A stretch of DNA of 64,000 nt from Dillenia suffruticosa. Its lineage: Eukaryota; Streptophyta; Magnoliopsida; Dilleniales; Dilleniaceae. The position numbers and the translations under genes were made by a program. The DNA lies in contig JAVTVX010000002.1 of assembly GCA_033439265.1 (NCBI GenBank), positions 3,110,001 to 3,174,000 of the forward strand, in the 5' to 3' direction. The notes below the pieces were generated by a model. The model was not told the DNA's origin. It worked only from the letters and a program-made list of their open reading frames with translations, and made no database searches. Of the stretch, positions 1-10,985 are shown in pieces. Position 1 is the first letter of the stretch, and the number at the start of each line of letters is the position of its first letter.

Positions 1-892
1 GTCAATCTTATTGGTTTTTAGACCTGTTAGATGGTAAGATTGACAAAAGCAAACATCTTAACAACCCTGGGAATAATGCATGTACGTGCTTGATCTTCAT
101 AAACTATTGTCATTTGTCAAAGCTTTAGACTACTCCCTTTGCGATGTGGAGTCGTATTTTTCCATGTCGAACTCGAACCCGAGCCATTGTTGCAAAATTT
201 AACTCATTTACCAAACTTACTCACAAAAACTAATAAGAGCAAGCTTGGTGAGAACTTTCCTACGGTTGAAAACACGGGGATTGTTATGACTGGGTAAAAA
301 GTTTATCTAACCCTTGTGTTTAATAGGGTTCCAACTCTCACCGTCCCGTAAACATAACACTTCAATTTCACACAATGTTCCGCTTACGCATCAAGAGAAG
401 CTGATGGTGCCGTGTATATATATGTATGTACAGTAAAACAAAAAAATTATAGAAATAAATAATTGTCAAAAAATTAAAAATAAATTTTATAGAAATAAAT
501 TCAGTTCCCAATTGAAGTTTTGTTTTTTTATTTCTTCCCAATTAGAAATTCCTATTTCGTGATCAATACAGATTCATTCTCTATCAAAACTTACAGAAAT
601 ATTCAAAAAAAAAAAAGTTAAAGTTTCCTTTTCTCTCATGAATTAGAGATTCCTATTTCCTGTCGAATACTAATTCATTCCCTATAAATATGCACCATCC
701 TTCTCTTTCTCTTTTATCATACTTTTCTTCTGTTCCTCATTTTTTTTGAGGAGAAGTGTTCTACCATCACAGTAATTAAGACATTTAACTGGCATCATTA
801 GCAAAGCAACTTTCAAGTAATTTTCTTGTGTCAAATTAGGTTCATTTGCTGCTACTGACTCCTGATCCCACACATTGTCTTCTGTTTTATAG
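1..892. other. Gene-poor flank, possibly intron of the next gene
   Basis: AT-rich DNA in which I recognise no coding sequence. The open frame of the coiled-coil pseudogene starts directly after a TAG at 890-892 that sits at the end of a T-rich run, so this tag could be a 3' splice acceptor and the stretch could be the last part of an intron whose upstream exons lie before base 1. A short minus-strand open frame near 682-873 matches nothing I know and was not accepted. Confidence 0.4.
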
Positions 893-2464
893 CCCGGGCC
901 TTCATTTCAACTGCTTAACTCTATGATGGAAGGGGCAACAAAGTGGGATGCTGCCTGTGCAAAAGCTTCAGATGATATTCACCTGGTTTATGGCCACGTG
1001 AAGCTTCTAGACCAACAAATAACAGCTGTTTCAGCAGTTTCGGCTCTTGAAGTGGAACTTGAACAGGCTCGATCCCGTATTTATGAGCTTGAGACGGAAA
1101 GACAGTCCTTAAAGAAAAAACTCGAGCACTTTCTGCGGAAACTCAATGAGGAAAAGGTTTTGTGGCGCAGTAGAGAACATGAAAAAGTCTGTGCCATAAT
1201 TGATGATATCACAGCTGATTTAAGCAGAGAGAAGAAAAATCGCCAAAGGATGGAAATTCTAAACTCAAAATTGGTCAATGAGCTTGCTGATGCTAAGAAA
1301 TTAGCTAAGCGATATATGCAGGACTATGAAAAAGAGAGAAAAGCCAGAGAGCTGATAGAGGAAGTATGTGATGAGCTTGCTAAGGAGATTGGGGAACATC
1401 AGGCTGAGGTTGAAGCAATGAAGAGGGAATCTGCAAAATTCCGAGAGGAAGTGGATGAGGAGCGGAAGATGCTGCAGATGGCTGAGGTGTGGCGAGAAGA
1501 GCGTGTGCAGATGAAGTTAGTTGATGCCAAGGTTGCACTTGAAGAAAAGTATTCCCATTTAAACAAGCTTGTAGCAGATCTGGATACCTTTTTAAGGGCA
1601 CAAAGTGGAGTCCCAGACGTGAAGGTGTTGAGAGAAGCGGAATTGTTTCGACGGGTTGCTGCCTCTGTCAATGTGCACAATATTAAGGAATTTTCTTATG
1701 AGCCCCCAAAGTCGGATGATATTTTTGCAGTTTTTGAAGAAATGAATTTTGGTGAAACCACTGAGAGGGAAATTGAACCCTGCGTTGCTTACAGTCCTGC
1801 CAGCCATGCATCCAAAATTCATACCGTAAGTCCTGAAGTCAACATATACAACAAAGGCAGCATTCAGAGGGCCGCAAATGCAAGTTTCAACCAAAACGGT
1901 GAAATAGAAGAAGAAGGTAGTGGGTGGGAAACTGTGAGTCATGCAGAGGATCAGGGTTCAAATTAGTCGGGTGAAGGTAGTGAACCATCTGTGAATAAGC
2001 TTCGCGGAGACCGTAACGTGTTAGGAAGTGGAACAGAATGGGAAGAAAATGTGGTAGAGGAAACCCCCGTTACAGAAATCAGTGAAATCTGTTCAGTGCC
2101 GTCAAAGCAACTGAAGAAAGTCTCGTCTATTTCCAGGCTTTGGAGATCATGCCCCACAAATGCTGAAAACTACAAGATAATCTCCGTAGAAGAGATAAAT
2201 GGGAAGCTTTCAAACGGAAGGATATCTAATGGCAGTTTGATGTCTCTGGACCAGGGTTCAGCAAAAGGTGGACTTAGCCCTCCAGACATGGTGGGCCAGT
2301 GGAGTTCACCTGACTCTGGCAACCCACACATAGCTAGAGGAATGAAAGGGTGCATTGAGTGGCCCCGTGGTCCCCAGAGAAACAGTTTGAAGGCAAAGCT
2401 TTTGGAAGCAAGGATGGAAAGTCAAAAGATTCAACTGCGACATGTTCTCAAACAGAAGATTTAG
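893..2464 (+). pseudogene. At1g50660-like coiled-coil protein, copy 1, broken by an in-frame stop
   Basis: Plant-specific long coiled-coil family (At1g50660/At3g20350 type), cellular role poorly defined. The frame opens at 893 and the first ATG is at 923; from there it runs 347 codons to a TAG at 1964-1966. The same frame then continues open to a TAA-type end at 2464. The N-terminal half is Glu/Lys-rich heptad-type coiled coil (about residues 40-230, with motifs such as RYMQDYEKERKARELIEEV). The family-typical C-terminus (GMKGCIEWPRG and a terminal HVLKQKI) lies after the stop. In the second copy at 11 kb the stop codon position is TAT (Tyr), so this is a Tyr-to-stop change that would remove about 166 residues. 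The family's N-terminal region is not visible and may lie upstream of the window. A translated truncated protein, readthrough or a sequencing error cannot be excluded. Confidence 0.75.
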
Positions 2465-2910
2465 ACGTTACTACATCAGGATAGCCCAAGTGTATTCCCG
2501 AAAGTTACTTGCGGAACCAGATGAAAATTTGCGTTGAGCCTGTTAATATAGGGAACCTGCTAATCAAGACAACATGCATGCTGCCTAAGCTACCCTGAGC
2601 AGGTTCGTTTGGTTGGTTCAGCTGAAAGATGTAACTACTGGTTCCCCAAAATTTTCTCTGGTATGTAATTGTCCATGAAATCACTTTTGTCAAGGGATTA
2701 ATAATTAAGTGGCATGTGCATGTGTCATGAATAGCCATAATGCCATTTGTTCAAGATGTAGCATCCCTTGGCTAGTGTACTATGATGCAAATTATTCTAT
2801 TTGTTCCCCTATATCCATTAGAAAAGGCTAATGAAGTTAATTCATGACAGAGATACTATGTTCTATTAAAACACTATAATTTTGAGCTCTGATTGAATTG
2901 TTTTTGGCTT

Positions 2911-2946
<36 letters not shown>

Positions 2947-3171
2947 CCTGTAATTTGGCCCTACTAGGTTTTAAGAAGCCTGTAACTTGGGCCAACTAGG
3001 TTTTTCTTCTTTCTTATGGTGCCATAGTGCCGGCTTACCTTGTTAAGAATATACAAGGAAGGTAAGAGACTGAAAGATTTAACCTAATATTCTTACTAGA
3101 TTAATAAGGAGACAAAACTGCAGGACAAGAATTAAATATTAAATAAGTTTTATTACAAAATAGAGACAAGA
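1276..3171 (+). repeat. Direct duplication, copy A (coiled-coil gene 3' part plus flank)
   Basis: This stretch is repeated almost letter for letter at 10994-12937 (offset about 9718). It covers the coiled-coil gene from inside its coding region through about 700 bases of 3' flank. The left edge falls at the shared caatgagcttg, the right edge at the shared gagacaaga. A (TA)n tract at 2913-2944 is longer in the other copy and is followed there by a T run, the main length difference. Confidence 0.9.
2913..2944. repeat. (TA)n microsatellite
   Basis: About 16 TA units in the 3' flank of the coiled-coil gene. The matching tract in the second copy (12630-12684) is nearly twice as long, so the tract expanded or contracted after the duplication. 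Confidence 0.9.
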
Positions 3172-4024
3172 TTGATGGGACTACTTTGAATGTGATTGAT
3201 CCGCAATACAATCACAGGTATGTCCTCAAAACCTCTGAGAAGTTTTGGGATCAACAAGTGGATTTTTGATCATGTCTCACGACATGGATAAAGGTATATC
3301 TGCTCTGAATCCATTTACTCAGGCCATCTACACAATCCAAGAACTAGAGACAGCATTCTATTTCTACCCCTGCGGTGTCAGCTTCTCTTGCTGGTCCCCA
3401 GACGAGGACTTTGTGTTTGTTATAATATTTAAAACAGACATCGACAAAATTAAAGTGTCGTACTTACGGGATGGTGAAGGTTGGAACTCTATTACCGTAA
3501 AAGATAAGCCTAATTTTTTGCCTAGTCACAGCAGCCCCATTTTTTTCAACGGAGCTTTTTATTGCTTAAGTCAACAAGGAGGTATAGCAGTCATTAGATT
3601 TGAAGGAAATAACTGCTTCTGGGAAGTGCTCACCAAGCTTGAAAAACCTTGTAAATCTATTCAGAGTTGCTTCTTGGTGGAATGTGATGGTGAGTTCTTA
3701 TCGGTGTTTGTGGGTAAGTTTGCCAAATGGGTTAAAATATTCAGACTAAATTTTGCAGCTGTGGCTTGGGTTCGAGTTCAGGATTTAGGAAAATACACTT
3801 TGTTTGTGAGCAAGGCATCCTCGTTCTCAACTATTGCAACAGTCCCCGGAATGGAGAACAAGATATACTTTCCTAGATTGTCTTGTGTGACTCAGAACAT
3901 GGTGTTTTACTCTCTTCAAACAGACAAATTTCATAGTCTTGGATGTGGAGATCTAGAGGGCTTCTATGGCACCAAAGAACTTACAAACGGCGCGTGGATT
4001 TGGCCTAGTTGGTCCAATATATAA
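3162..4024 (+). pseudogene. DUF295 (F-box-associated) protein fragment, frameshifted
   Basis: DUF295 domains form the C-terminal part of many plant F-box proteins that serve as SCF ubiquitin ligase substrate adaptors. The piece begins in one frame at about 3162-3230 (residues reading TTLNVIDPQYNHRYVL, the usual N-F/V-I-D-P opening of the domain), then changes frame near 3235-3245 and continues open to 4024 (GFLIMSHDM, LNPFTQAIY, and the C-terminal GMENKIYFPRLS motif). The N-terminal F-box is absent. The first in-frame ATG after the shift is at 3272. The fragment starts exactly where the direct duplication of the coiled-coil gene ends, so it appears cut at a rearrangement junction. I read it as a truncated pseudogene. 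A short expressed protein from 3272 cannot be ruled out. Confidence 0.75.
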
Positions 4025-4329
4025 TTCGGACATTAAAAGAATGGCTCGCCGGTGAATCTGAATCAAATGGTTGCTTATCAAACTTTATTGCATGTTCTTA
4101 GCATTTGTATGACATTGAATGAGTATTATTTATAGAGCATATGATTTTCTGTCTTGCAATTCTTTCTCCATAATTGATTAATCCAATCTCATTATTAGCT
4201 TAAATTTCATGCATGCATCTCTTATCTTACAACATAAAGGAAAACCTAGTTATCACAAGCGACAAATTAGATGCATCTTATTTTGTGTAAAAAATGATAT
4301 GAAGCCAAAAACAGCTCATATTTGTGGAA

Positions 4330-4402
4330 AATGCAGTATCCTCATCCTATGGAGAACTATTCCCTTTCTGGGTTCGTCCTGCAGCCCGTACGTTATTCTA
4401 GA
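4330..4402 (-). pseudogene. Short GNOM-like ARF-GEF fragment (C-terminal half)
   Basis: Read on the minus strand, about 70 bases encode a decayed version of the GNOM segment around AAGRPQKGNSSPEDED (roughly residues 1075-1095 in the Arabidopsis protein, from memory). The same segment is present in better form at about 7760-7810 in the larger GNOM-like pseudogene, so this is a second partial copy. It is out of order relative to its neighbour at 4430-5088, which comes from the N-terminal part of the protein. Confidence 0.6.
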
Positions 4403-4429
4403 TGCATAGGAGCGTGTTCAAAACCCGAG

Positions 4430-5088
4430 GTTTGCTGATCCACTCTGCCATAACCTGAATCACAGCAATAAGACCGTCCAAAGCGAGTACATGCATCGCA
4501 GTCAAAGGGCAATTCACAGGAATTGCACTCTTTGACAGCAAATTACCAATGTCCTCAAACACATTGCTACAGGTTGTATCACTAAGTTAGCGCACTTCTC
4601 CACCACACAAAGATTTTCCATCTGCAAAAGTCAACAAGAAACTCCATGGTAACCTCCTGCTGCTGGTATGAAGCTCCATATCTGCTTTGTGCAAGCATCA
4701 AGATTACAAAGCAGAAGAAAGCATTAAGCTGCAATTTAAGTTCAGTTCGCAAATGTTGATACAGCTTCAGAATAATGCTATATAGCATTGACAGAATAAG
4801 TGGAACCATAGACAAGTCAAACTGAATCAGATGATGGAATAGTTCATCTTGTATCAATTTTTGATAACCATGGATGCTGTTGTATCCATGCCCCCTCCCA
4901 GGGGATGCAATGGTTGAATTTATTAAACCCAATGCCAAAAGATGCATATTCTCATCATATCCAATAGAATTTGATTTAGGACCAATACCCGGATGTTCCA
5001 CAACATTCAACAAGGAACACAAGAAACGGAAAAACTCCACCATGCTGGGGAAACCATATGGCTCAGCCATAAGGTGCGAGTCATTTGG
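4430..5088 (-). pseudogene. GNOM-like ARF-GEF fragment (N-terminal third)
   Basis: GNOM-type proteins are large ARF guanine nucleotide exchange factors for endosomal and Golgi trafficking and polar auxin transport. The minus strand from 5088 down to about 4582 reads EPYGFPSMVEFFRFLCSLLN, LYQHLRTELKLQLNAFF and SYQQQEVTMEFLVDFCR. After a frame break near 4590 it continues with SNVFEDIGNLLSKSAIPVN and PLTAMHVLALDGLIAVIQ down to about 4430. These match the region upstream of the SEC7 catalytic domain (about residues 270-470). The SEC7 domain itself is not seen here or anywhere else in the window. The piece is fused head-on to an AT-hook gene fragment at about 5088. I judge it a non-functional rearranged fragment. 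Confidence 0.85.
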
Positions 5089-5089
5089 A

Positions 5090-5613
5090 AGAGTATCCCT
5101 CCCATTGCAATCCCAGTTGTGTTCTCATCTGACGGACTGGCTACAAGACATGTAGAAGCATTTGGAGCATATTCTCTGCTGAGGATGGCTGACCATTCGG
5201 CCGAAACAGGTACAAAGCTTCCGGGCTTAAAGACAACACCCCTCGGGGTGGTGTTAAGAGTTGCCCAACTGGACGTTGAGCAAATATCCAGCTTCAAAAG
5301 CTGCCTCAACAACACCAATAACTCCCTGACCCACCATATCACTGTTACTGTTTGGATTAACATGACAGGCCTGGTTTCCCTTGAGCTTTTCAGAGCCAGG
5401 TGGGAGGCGAGCATTATCCACCCATTTAAAGCTTTGATCCTTTCTTGGGCGACCACGTTTACGCTTTAAAAGAGTACTCATTGGAACCTCAGAGCTGTTC
5501 ACTTGGTTTGCTTGATTCATCCTCACAAGAATCAGCAATAGCAGTTGTCTCCTTACAGACAAAATCTTCAACACGCCTTCATATAGAAAGATACTGCCAG
5601 TCAATTCATACAA
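5090..5613 (-). pseudogene. AT-hook motif protein fragment, frameshifted
   Basis: The minus strand from 5613 encodes a short protein with an AT-hook (KRKRGRPRK, DNA minor-groove binding) followed by GVIGVVEAAFEAGYLL. The frame then breaks near 5255 and resumes in another frame with TTPRGVVFKPGSFVPVSAE. Together these match the C-terminal domain of a plant AT-hook protein family (At5g54930-like, from memory) whose job is not well defined. At about 5090 the sequence passes directly into GNOM-like sequence, with no intervening gene end. The frameshift and the fusion argue for a pseudogene piece moved here with its neighbours. Upstream of 5613 no further exon was recognised. Confidence 0.65.
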
Positions 5614-6479
5614 GAAGCAAACATTTCGGGCAATAAATGCCTATGCCCAATTAAACATATTAAAATAATGACATCCAGGCATATATGAATCTGCATGCAT
5701 AACTGCCTTCCATCGATAATCGAGAAGGCATGGTTACACTTGGTACTACCCTGCCTCAGTTTTACCAAAAAAAAAAAAAACTACCCTGCCTCAGTTTTAC
5801 CAAAAAAAAAACTACCCTGCCTCATTCAAAGTTTAGCAGGGTTATCAGTTGACTGAAAAACTAAGATTTTGCAACAGTGATCTGATGCAATTTTATCTCA
5901 ACTCTATGCAATCTCCCAAAGAGATGATAATCAAAAGTATCAACATCAGCCCAGAGAAGTAAAGAAGAACTCTGAGGTTTCTACATTAGAATCAGCACAA
6001 CTCTGAGGTTTCTACGTTAGAATCAGCCACAACTATCAAATATCTATCACATCAATCACCAACAACAATGGTACAAAGCAAGTCGACATTCAGTGGCCAG
6101 GCAATCAATCAAATAATGATACCTGCACAGGCAATCAATCAAAAAATGAGTCCCTGAGAGTACATATATATGTATAAAGGAAGCTAAAATGATTTTCAGT
6201 AAGTCATATATGTCTACTCTTCTCTTATTCAATCATTACACATTTGGGCGAAGAAACATTTAGGAACCATAATCTTGCAAAACAAGGATAGATTACAAAG
6301 ATCTAGGTATTCACAGATCGCAAGGAGAGATATCTACCAATTCCATGCATGCAGTATACTGGATCTCAAGGATAGTGTTGTGGCCGGTCTCTTTCGTCCT
6401 CATGATCAAGCATATGTATACATGAATTAACAAAACCAGATCAGGTTACTGAGGCAGAAAAAAAATACATTAGCTGCCT
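5614..6479. repeat. Non-coding stretch with short tandem duplications
   Basis: No coding sequence recognised. At about 5748-5825 an element containing ctaccctgcctcagtttt is repeated three times, separated by A runs. At about 5967-6027 a unit of about 31 bases containing aactctgaggtttctac is present twice. Both look like replication slippage products. Confidence 0.6.
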
Positions 6480-8600
6480 GTACAAGCATCATCAGAAATC
6501 GCTGCTTCGGATGATGGAGCTTCCAAATCAACACACTGGAGTTCCCCCGTTTCACGCCTCCTATGCAGAGACTGCTCTAATTCCTAATCAGCAAACACTT
6601 CAGATTGCAATGACGGGGCTATATTATTCACATGCAACCATGTCAGTTCCCACAAACCCTCCGCCAAGGGCACGCCTCTGCACCAGCACCCCCTTTGACT
6701 ACATCACAACCAGTGTTCCTAAGGAGATCGGGGACTACTTCCGGAAGCTTCTCCGTTCACTTCCCTCTGACTGTTGTCGTCATATATTTTTCCATTCTGT
6801 TAAGGACACCAAGCCACGGTTTGCAGAATGTAGTTAACTGTGAAAGATATGGGAGTAACTATAGAAACACTTCCGACAGGAGTTTCGCCGCAAGGAGAAG
6901 TGTCCTTTCCGTGTTCCTGTAGTCTTTTTGTGAGTGCCCTGTGCAAGTTCCAGCAAGTCATCAAGCATTGTAAATATAACATATCAAAACACTGCAACCA
7001 CAAAGTATTTGGAAGGTGTACACCATCCACACCCATCAAACACTTCTGCGATGATAAAGGGCATGACTCCTAACATCTTCTCATAGATCCAAACATAATT
7101 TTCTCAGTCCCTGTACAAGTCTCAACCACCTCTCCAATATCTTGAAACATTTTTGCAGCCTCCTCCTCCGCCATTCCTTCCTTAGCCTGACGTGCCCACT
7201 GTGCCAAACAATCTATAGAACCTGCCATAAGATCCAAAGCACTCACAGACCTGTCTGCCTGTCACACACGAGACTAGGCAAATTGGCGTGATGCAGCAAC
7301 ACAGAGCACAAAGTTGGCTGGCTACAGGTGAGCTCCAACTGACATGATAAACAACACTGCATCAAAACCGGCTTCGGAGGCTTATGGGTGTCGCTGTAAT
7401 GTAAGGATGTAATCATTTGCCATCCCATTTGAGATCTTAACATGAGTAGCATTGGCCTTAACAAGGTGACTCACTCCCAATGTAATATGCTCACAATAAG
7501 CATCAGCAACTTGTGCATCGAGCTTCAAAACCAATTGCAGTGACCGCAGAAGTTCATCGGCTAAGTTTTCTTTACATGGAAGCAGCCGCCTGCAAATCTT
7601 GAGGTGTCTGAAAATAGCCTTCTCCACCAAGGCACCAGGCATCACAGTATAGACAGAACAATATTAGAAACATGCTCATAAACACCTTGCCAGAGAAGAA
7701 CAATCACATCCTGGTTGTTCAAAGTAATTGCAATCAACGGCTCCAGGCAAAAAACTGCAGTGTCTTCATCCTCAGGAGAACTACTCCCTTTCTGTGGTCG
7801 TCCTGCGGCCCAGATGAGTGCCCGTGCAAGCTATACAAGAATCAGCTCGAAGAAACTTGGTCTCTGTAAAGATGCTATCAATGTGGCACTTCGGAATTGT
7901 TTGTAGAGTAAGTTGATAAGCAGCAAGCTGCTGCTCCGTAGGTTGTGATCTTGGCTCTTCTGTGTCAAGAGACAAGAGCTGACTGAACTGCGCCATGAGT
8001 TCAGAGGATCTCCAAGGAGGTACCCATGGCTGGAATGTGAACTGAAGACAGAGTTAGTAACAGGCTTCCCCTGCCCTAGCTCCGTAGAGAGCTGCGATTC
8101 ATCAGCTGCATCACACGAGCAGGAGGAAGGCCAAGATTGTGCAACCTCAAGATGCAATCTAGGATATTTCTCCACCCTGTGCGAATATAATCACCATATC
8201 TGTTTGCAATGGTAAAAACTGTCACGGTTGCTATCCTGGCTTTAATATAATCACCAAAGGCTAGAACAGGTTCCTCAACATGAGAGTCGTGAACTTACAC
8301 AAGCACACAACTAGGTCATCAAGCACATCTTCCAAATGATGGCAAGCAAAAATCTTCGCAACAGCCAAATATCCATCTATGCATGTTTGATAAACATCTT
8401 TATGTTCTGCATGATCAAAAAACCACGGAGATGGCAGCAACTGTTGGACCTGACATTATTGCAAACATCTCATGGTCAAGAAAGGCACCAGAATTAGACA
8501 CAACTTATGGAGCAGCTTTCTCCCGTTTATGCATCCAATCCTGCGCTTGGAGACATTCGGAAAGCCAGCACCCTGTTCCGGAGTTGTGTTGATTTCATTT
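6480..8600 (-). pseudogene. GNOM-like ARF-GEF pseudogene (C-terminal half)
   Basis: Read from 8600 downwards on the minus strand, the sequence follows a GNOM-type ARF-GEF from about residue 840 to the end. It shows TPEQGAGFP, MFAIMSGPTVAAIS, CHHLEDVLDDLVV, FSQLLSLDTEEPRSQPTEQQ, ENLADELLRSLQLVLKLDA, DLMAGSIDCLAQWA, then GVDGVHLPNTLWLQCFDM near 7000, and a remnant of the WELTWLHVNNIAPSLQSEVF stretch near 6620. The frame changes many times and stops interrupt it, for example after ISVVF near 8450 and around 7390. The region upstream of 8600, which should hold the SEC7 exchange domain, is replaced by unrelated DNA. Intact introns are not seen. This is a clear pseudogene. An inverted partial copy lies at about 15550-15919. 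Confidence 0.88.
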
Positions 8601-8693
8601 TTTGCAGATAGTATGATACCGTTCTGATGTTCCGATCATGAAACTTCTGATGCAAGCATTACACACAAAAGGCAACACGGCCCGGGCCCAACC

Positions 8694-9030
8694 GGGTCCG
8701 GTCTATTTAAAAATCAAAAAAATTAAAAAAAAAAAAGAAAAAAAAATGAAAGAAGAGGCACCGAACGTGCTAACTTCCCGCCAAAGAAACGGCCTATCTC
8801 TGTCTCAGCTGCTGTGCTCTCTCTCTCGCTCAACTCTCGCTTCTCTCCCCAAAGTTCTAGGGTCCGGTCTATTTAAAATTCAAAAAAAATAAAAAAGAAA
8901 AAAGAAAAAAAAAATGAAAGAAGAGGCACTGAACGTGCTAGCTTCCCGCCAAAGAAACTGCCTATCTCTCTCTCTCAGCTGCTGTGCTCTCTCCCTCTCT
9001 CAACTCTCACGTGTCTCCCCAAAGTTAGGG
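8694..9030 (+). repeat. Tandem duplication, unit about 168 bases
   Basis: A unit beginning ggtccggtctatttaaaa, followed by an A-rich block, atgaaagaagaggcac, ttcccgccaaagaaac and a CT-rich block, occurs at about 8694-8861 and again at about 8862-9030. The right arm of the inverted repeat has only one unit (about 14395-14600), so the doubling came after the inverted copy arose. The stretch lies between the GNOM-like pseudogene and the zinc-finger exon and may be an old promoter region. Confidence 0.75.
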
Positions 9031-9646
9031 TTCACTTTCAGGTGGCGAATCCCCCTTTCTCCTTCATTTTAATTTTTTTTTTATTGAATTCTTGATTGAT
9101 TTTATGTTGGCTATAAATAAATTTGAATTCAATTTGTGCGTGCTCAAGTCTCTCACCCTTTCTTTCATGAATGTAAATGAATTCTAGGTTGAATATTCTC
9201 TCATTCTCATTCGAATCATTTTGTCTCAAATCTATTTGCATACTTGTTACCACTATTCTCTCCCTATCTCATCACCGTTATTAGATTCTGATTCCCTCAT
9301 TTTGTCTCAAGTCCACTTACATACTAAATGCTACCATTTTCTATTGTTGGCATTAGTGATTTACATGCTACGGTTTGATTGCAGTATGGGCTCTGACTAT
9401 TAATTTGGTTGATTCAATATAATCTACGTGAATACATTTGCCATTGCATAGATCAATTATTTATTTAATTCAAACATCATTAGTCTCCCAAAAGAGATCA
9501 AAAAAATCTCCACACTAGTATTACAGAATCATGAGACCACATTTTGCTGCTCAGTTATGAGACCAAATTTCTGATCCTCCACATAAACACATTTGTTTTA
9601 GACCACATTTCTACTTCTGTACATAAACACAATTTTTTTTCCCAGA

Positions 9647-9911
9647 ATGGCGAACAAAAAGAAAGTTCAGAAGAACACAAACAAGTCCAGTAAAAATGGT
9701 GAAACAAAGGTTCAGAAGAACACTAGCAAGTCCAGGAAAAATGGTGAAACAAAACGTCCATTCATTTGCAAGTCCTGTGGCGACGGCATACGTTATAACA
9801 CATTCTCAGAGCTAAAGAATCATAAAGAAAAGGAGCATGCAACGAAACAAGATAAAGCCAAACCAAAGAAGAAGGGATATGTCCCTTTGAAGGGATCTGC
9901 AAAAGCGAAAG
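9647..9911 (+). CDS. Small C2H2 zinc-finger protein, first coding exon only
   Basis: The ATG at 9647 starts a very Lys-rich protein with an internal duplication: two copies of a VQKNT..KS.KNGETK block at residues 7-36. A single C2H2-type finger follows, CKSCGDG, then ELKNHKEKEH with the two histidines four residues apart, and then a second basic tail. The frame stays open to 9952, but GCGAAAG followed by gtaacc at 9911/9912 is a good splice donor, and the same donor is kept as gtgacc in the inverted copy. The likely exon is therefore about 88 codons and the rest of the protein should be encoded downstream. No further exon was recognised before the arm ends at 10642, so the gene may be truncated. 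A basic nucleic-acid-binding protein is plausible, but I do not recognise the family. This arm keeps the frame, while the other copy has a stop at codon 8. Confidence 0.45.
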
Positions 9912-10651
9912 GTAACCCACACAATTATATAGAGTTAGGAATAATCTTTTAATTGTTTATGTTTTAGTTACTGTGATTGCACTTACTTTTTTATATTATA
10001 TATGATCTATTAGATTGTTTGATTTTATGCTATGGAGATATGTAAATACTGTGAAAGTGAACTTATATGGATAGAATACTTCTAGAGGGGAAAGGACTAT
10101 AAAAAAAATGATGTTTCTATCATCATCTGCATTTTCACTTATATTCTGCAAAAATCAGAGAGTTGTAGCTTCTAACCAATCAAAATTTTCTTGGACAAAA
10201 ACATTATTTGAATTAGACCAACATTAGCAATAAAGAAGATTATGAAATCAAAGAATATCATAAATGTGAAGTTAAAAATCAATAAAATTTGTGGCTATTA
10301 AAAGACAGAAATAAAGCTTTGTAATACATAGGTTCATGTCCCAAAAGACATCAAACCGGTTAACCAAATATCTTTCCTGTTGAATCATAATTAGTGCAGT
10401 AAAGAATTGAACATTTTAACTCATAATCTACATATTTTCTTAGTAAGATCTGTAGAGAGAATCTGATAAAATAAATTCAAAACAAAAAGAAAACAGACCT
10501 AGCATAAATGAATTCTCACAATAGATAATGCTAAATGACAATTGAACTGTCATTGCATTCTTCCAGGCTTTGAACATTTTCCACAAAAAGCAAAACCGTT
10601 ATAAGGTAAACAGACCTAGCATAGCTCAGAACAAAGTGGTTTTGGTATTTC

Positions 10652-10924
10652 TTAGACTGTTTCTCAGAGTGTTCGTATCATAAATAAACACATAAACATA
10701 GTGCCAAATGATAGCCACATAACATAAGCCAATTTGATAATATAAGCATATCGGACGCAAATGCATGCGAGAAATAGAGGAGCAAGATGAGAATACTCTT
10801 GAACCGGAAGAGAATCCTATTCCTACTCCTAATTTGGGAGTAAGTAGCAGCCTCACTTCCCTTGCTACCACGCTCCTAACTTAGATACTTGATTTTTTGA
10901 CAATTAGATTAGACTGTTTCTCAG
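10652..10924. mobile_element. Possible small insertion between 16-base direct repeats
   Basis: The word ttagactgtttctcag occurs at 10652-10667 and again at 10909-10924, flanking about 241 bases. Identical 16-base flanks are typical of target-site duplications from LINE or SINE type insertion. The enclosed DNA has no recognised ends or poly-A tail. A plus-strand frame inside it reads an acidic, Pro-rich piece (EEQDENTLEPEENPIPTP) ending in a stop. The source is unknown. Confidence 0.35.
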
Positions 10925-10985
10925 CAGCCTCAGGAGTTACTTGGCTCCGATGCTTAGCTGGTTTGACTAGCTTTTGTGATGGGAT

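Larger units (their letters stand above)
8229..10642 (+). repeat. Left arm of large inverted repeat
   Basis: This stretch recurs in reverse complement at 13073-15919. Its outer end is tgctatcctgg (8229-8239), inside the GNOM-like pseudogene. Its inner end is the gctcagaacaaagtggttt around 10624-10642. The arm holds the 5' end of the GNOM-like piece, an interval with AT-rich and CT-rich blocks, and the zinc-finger exon with its flanks. The arms differ by many point changes, by a local tandem duplication here (8694-9030) and by a pyrimidine-rich insert of about 700-780 bases in the right arm. Confidence 0.85.

Noticed and set aside
5445..5636. Plus-strand frames over the AT-hook fragment
   Set aside because: The minus strand has the AT-hook and the conserved GVVFKPG motif; the plus frames have no match.
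6511..6837. Plus-strand frame of 108 codons
   Set aside because: The minus strand here reads as the decayed C-terminal part of the GNOM-like protein, so the plus frame is a shadow.
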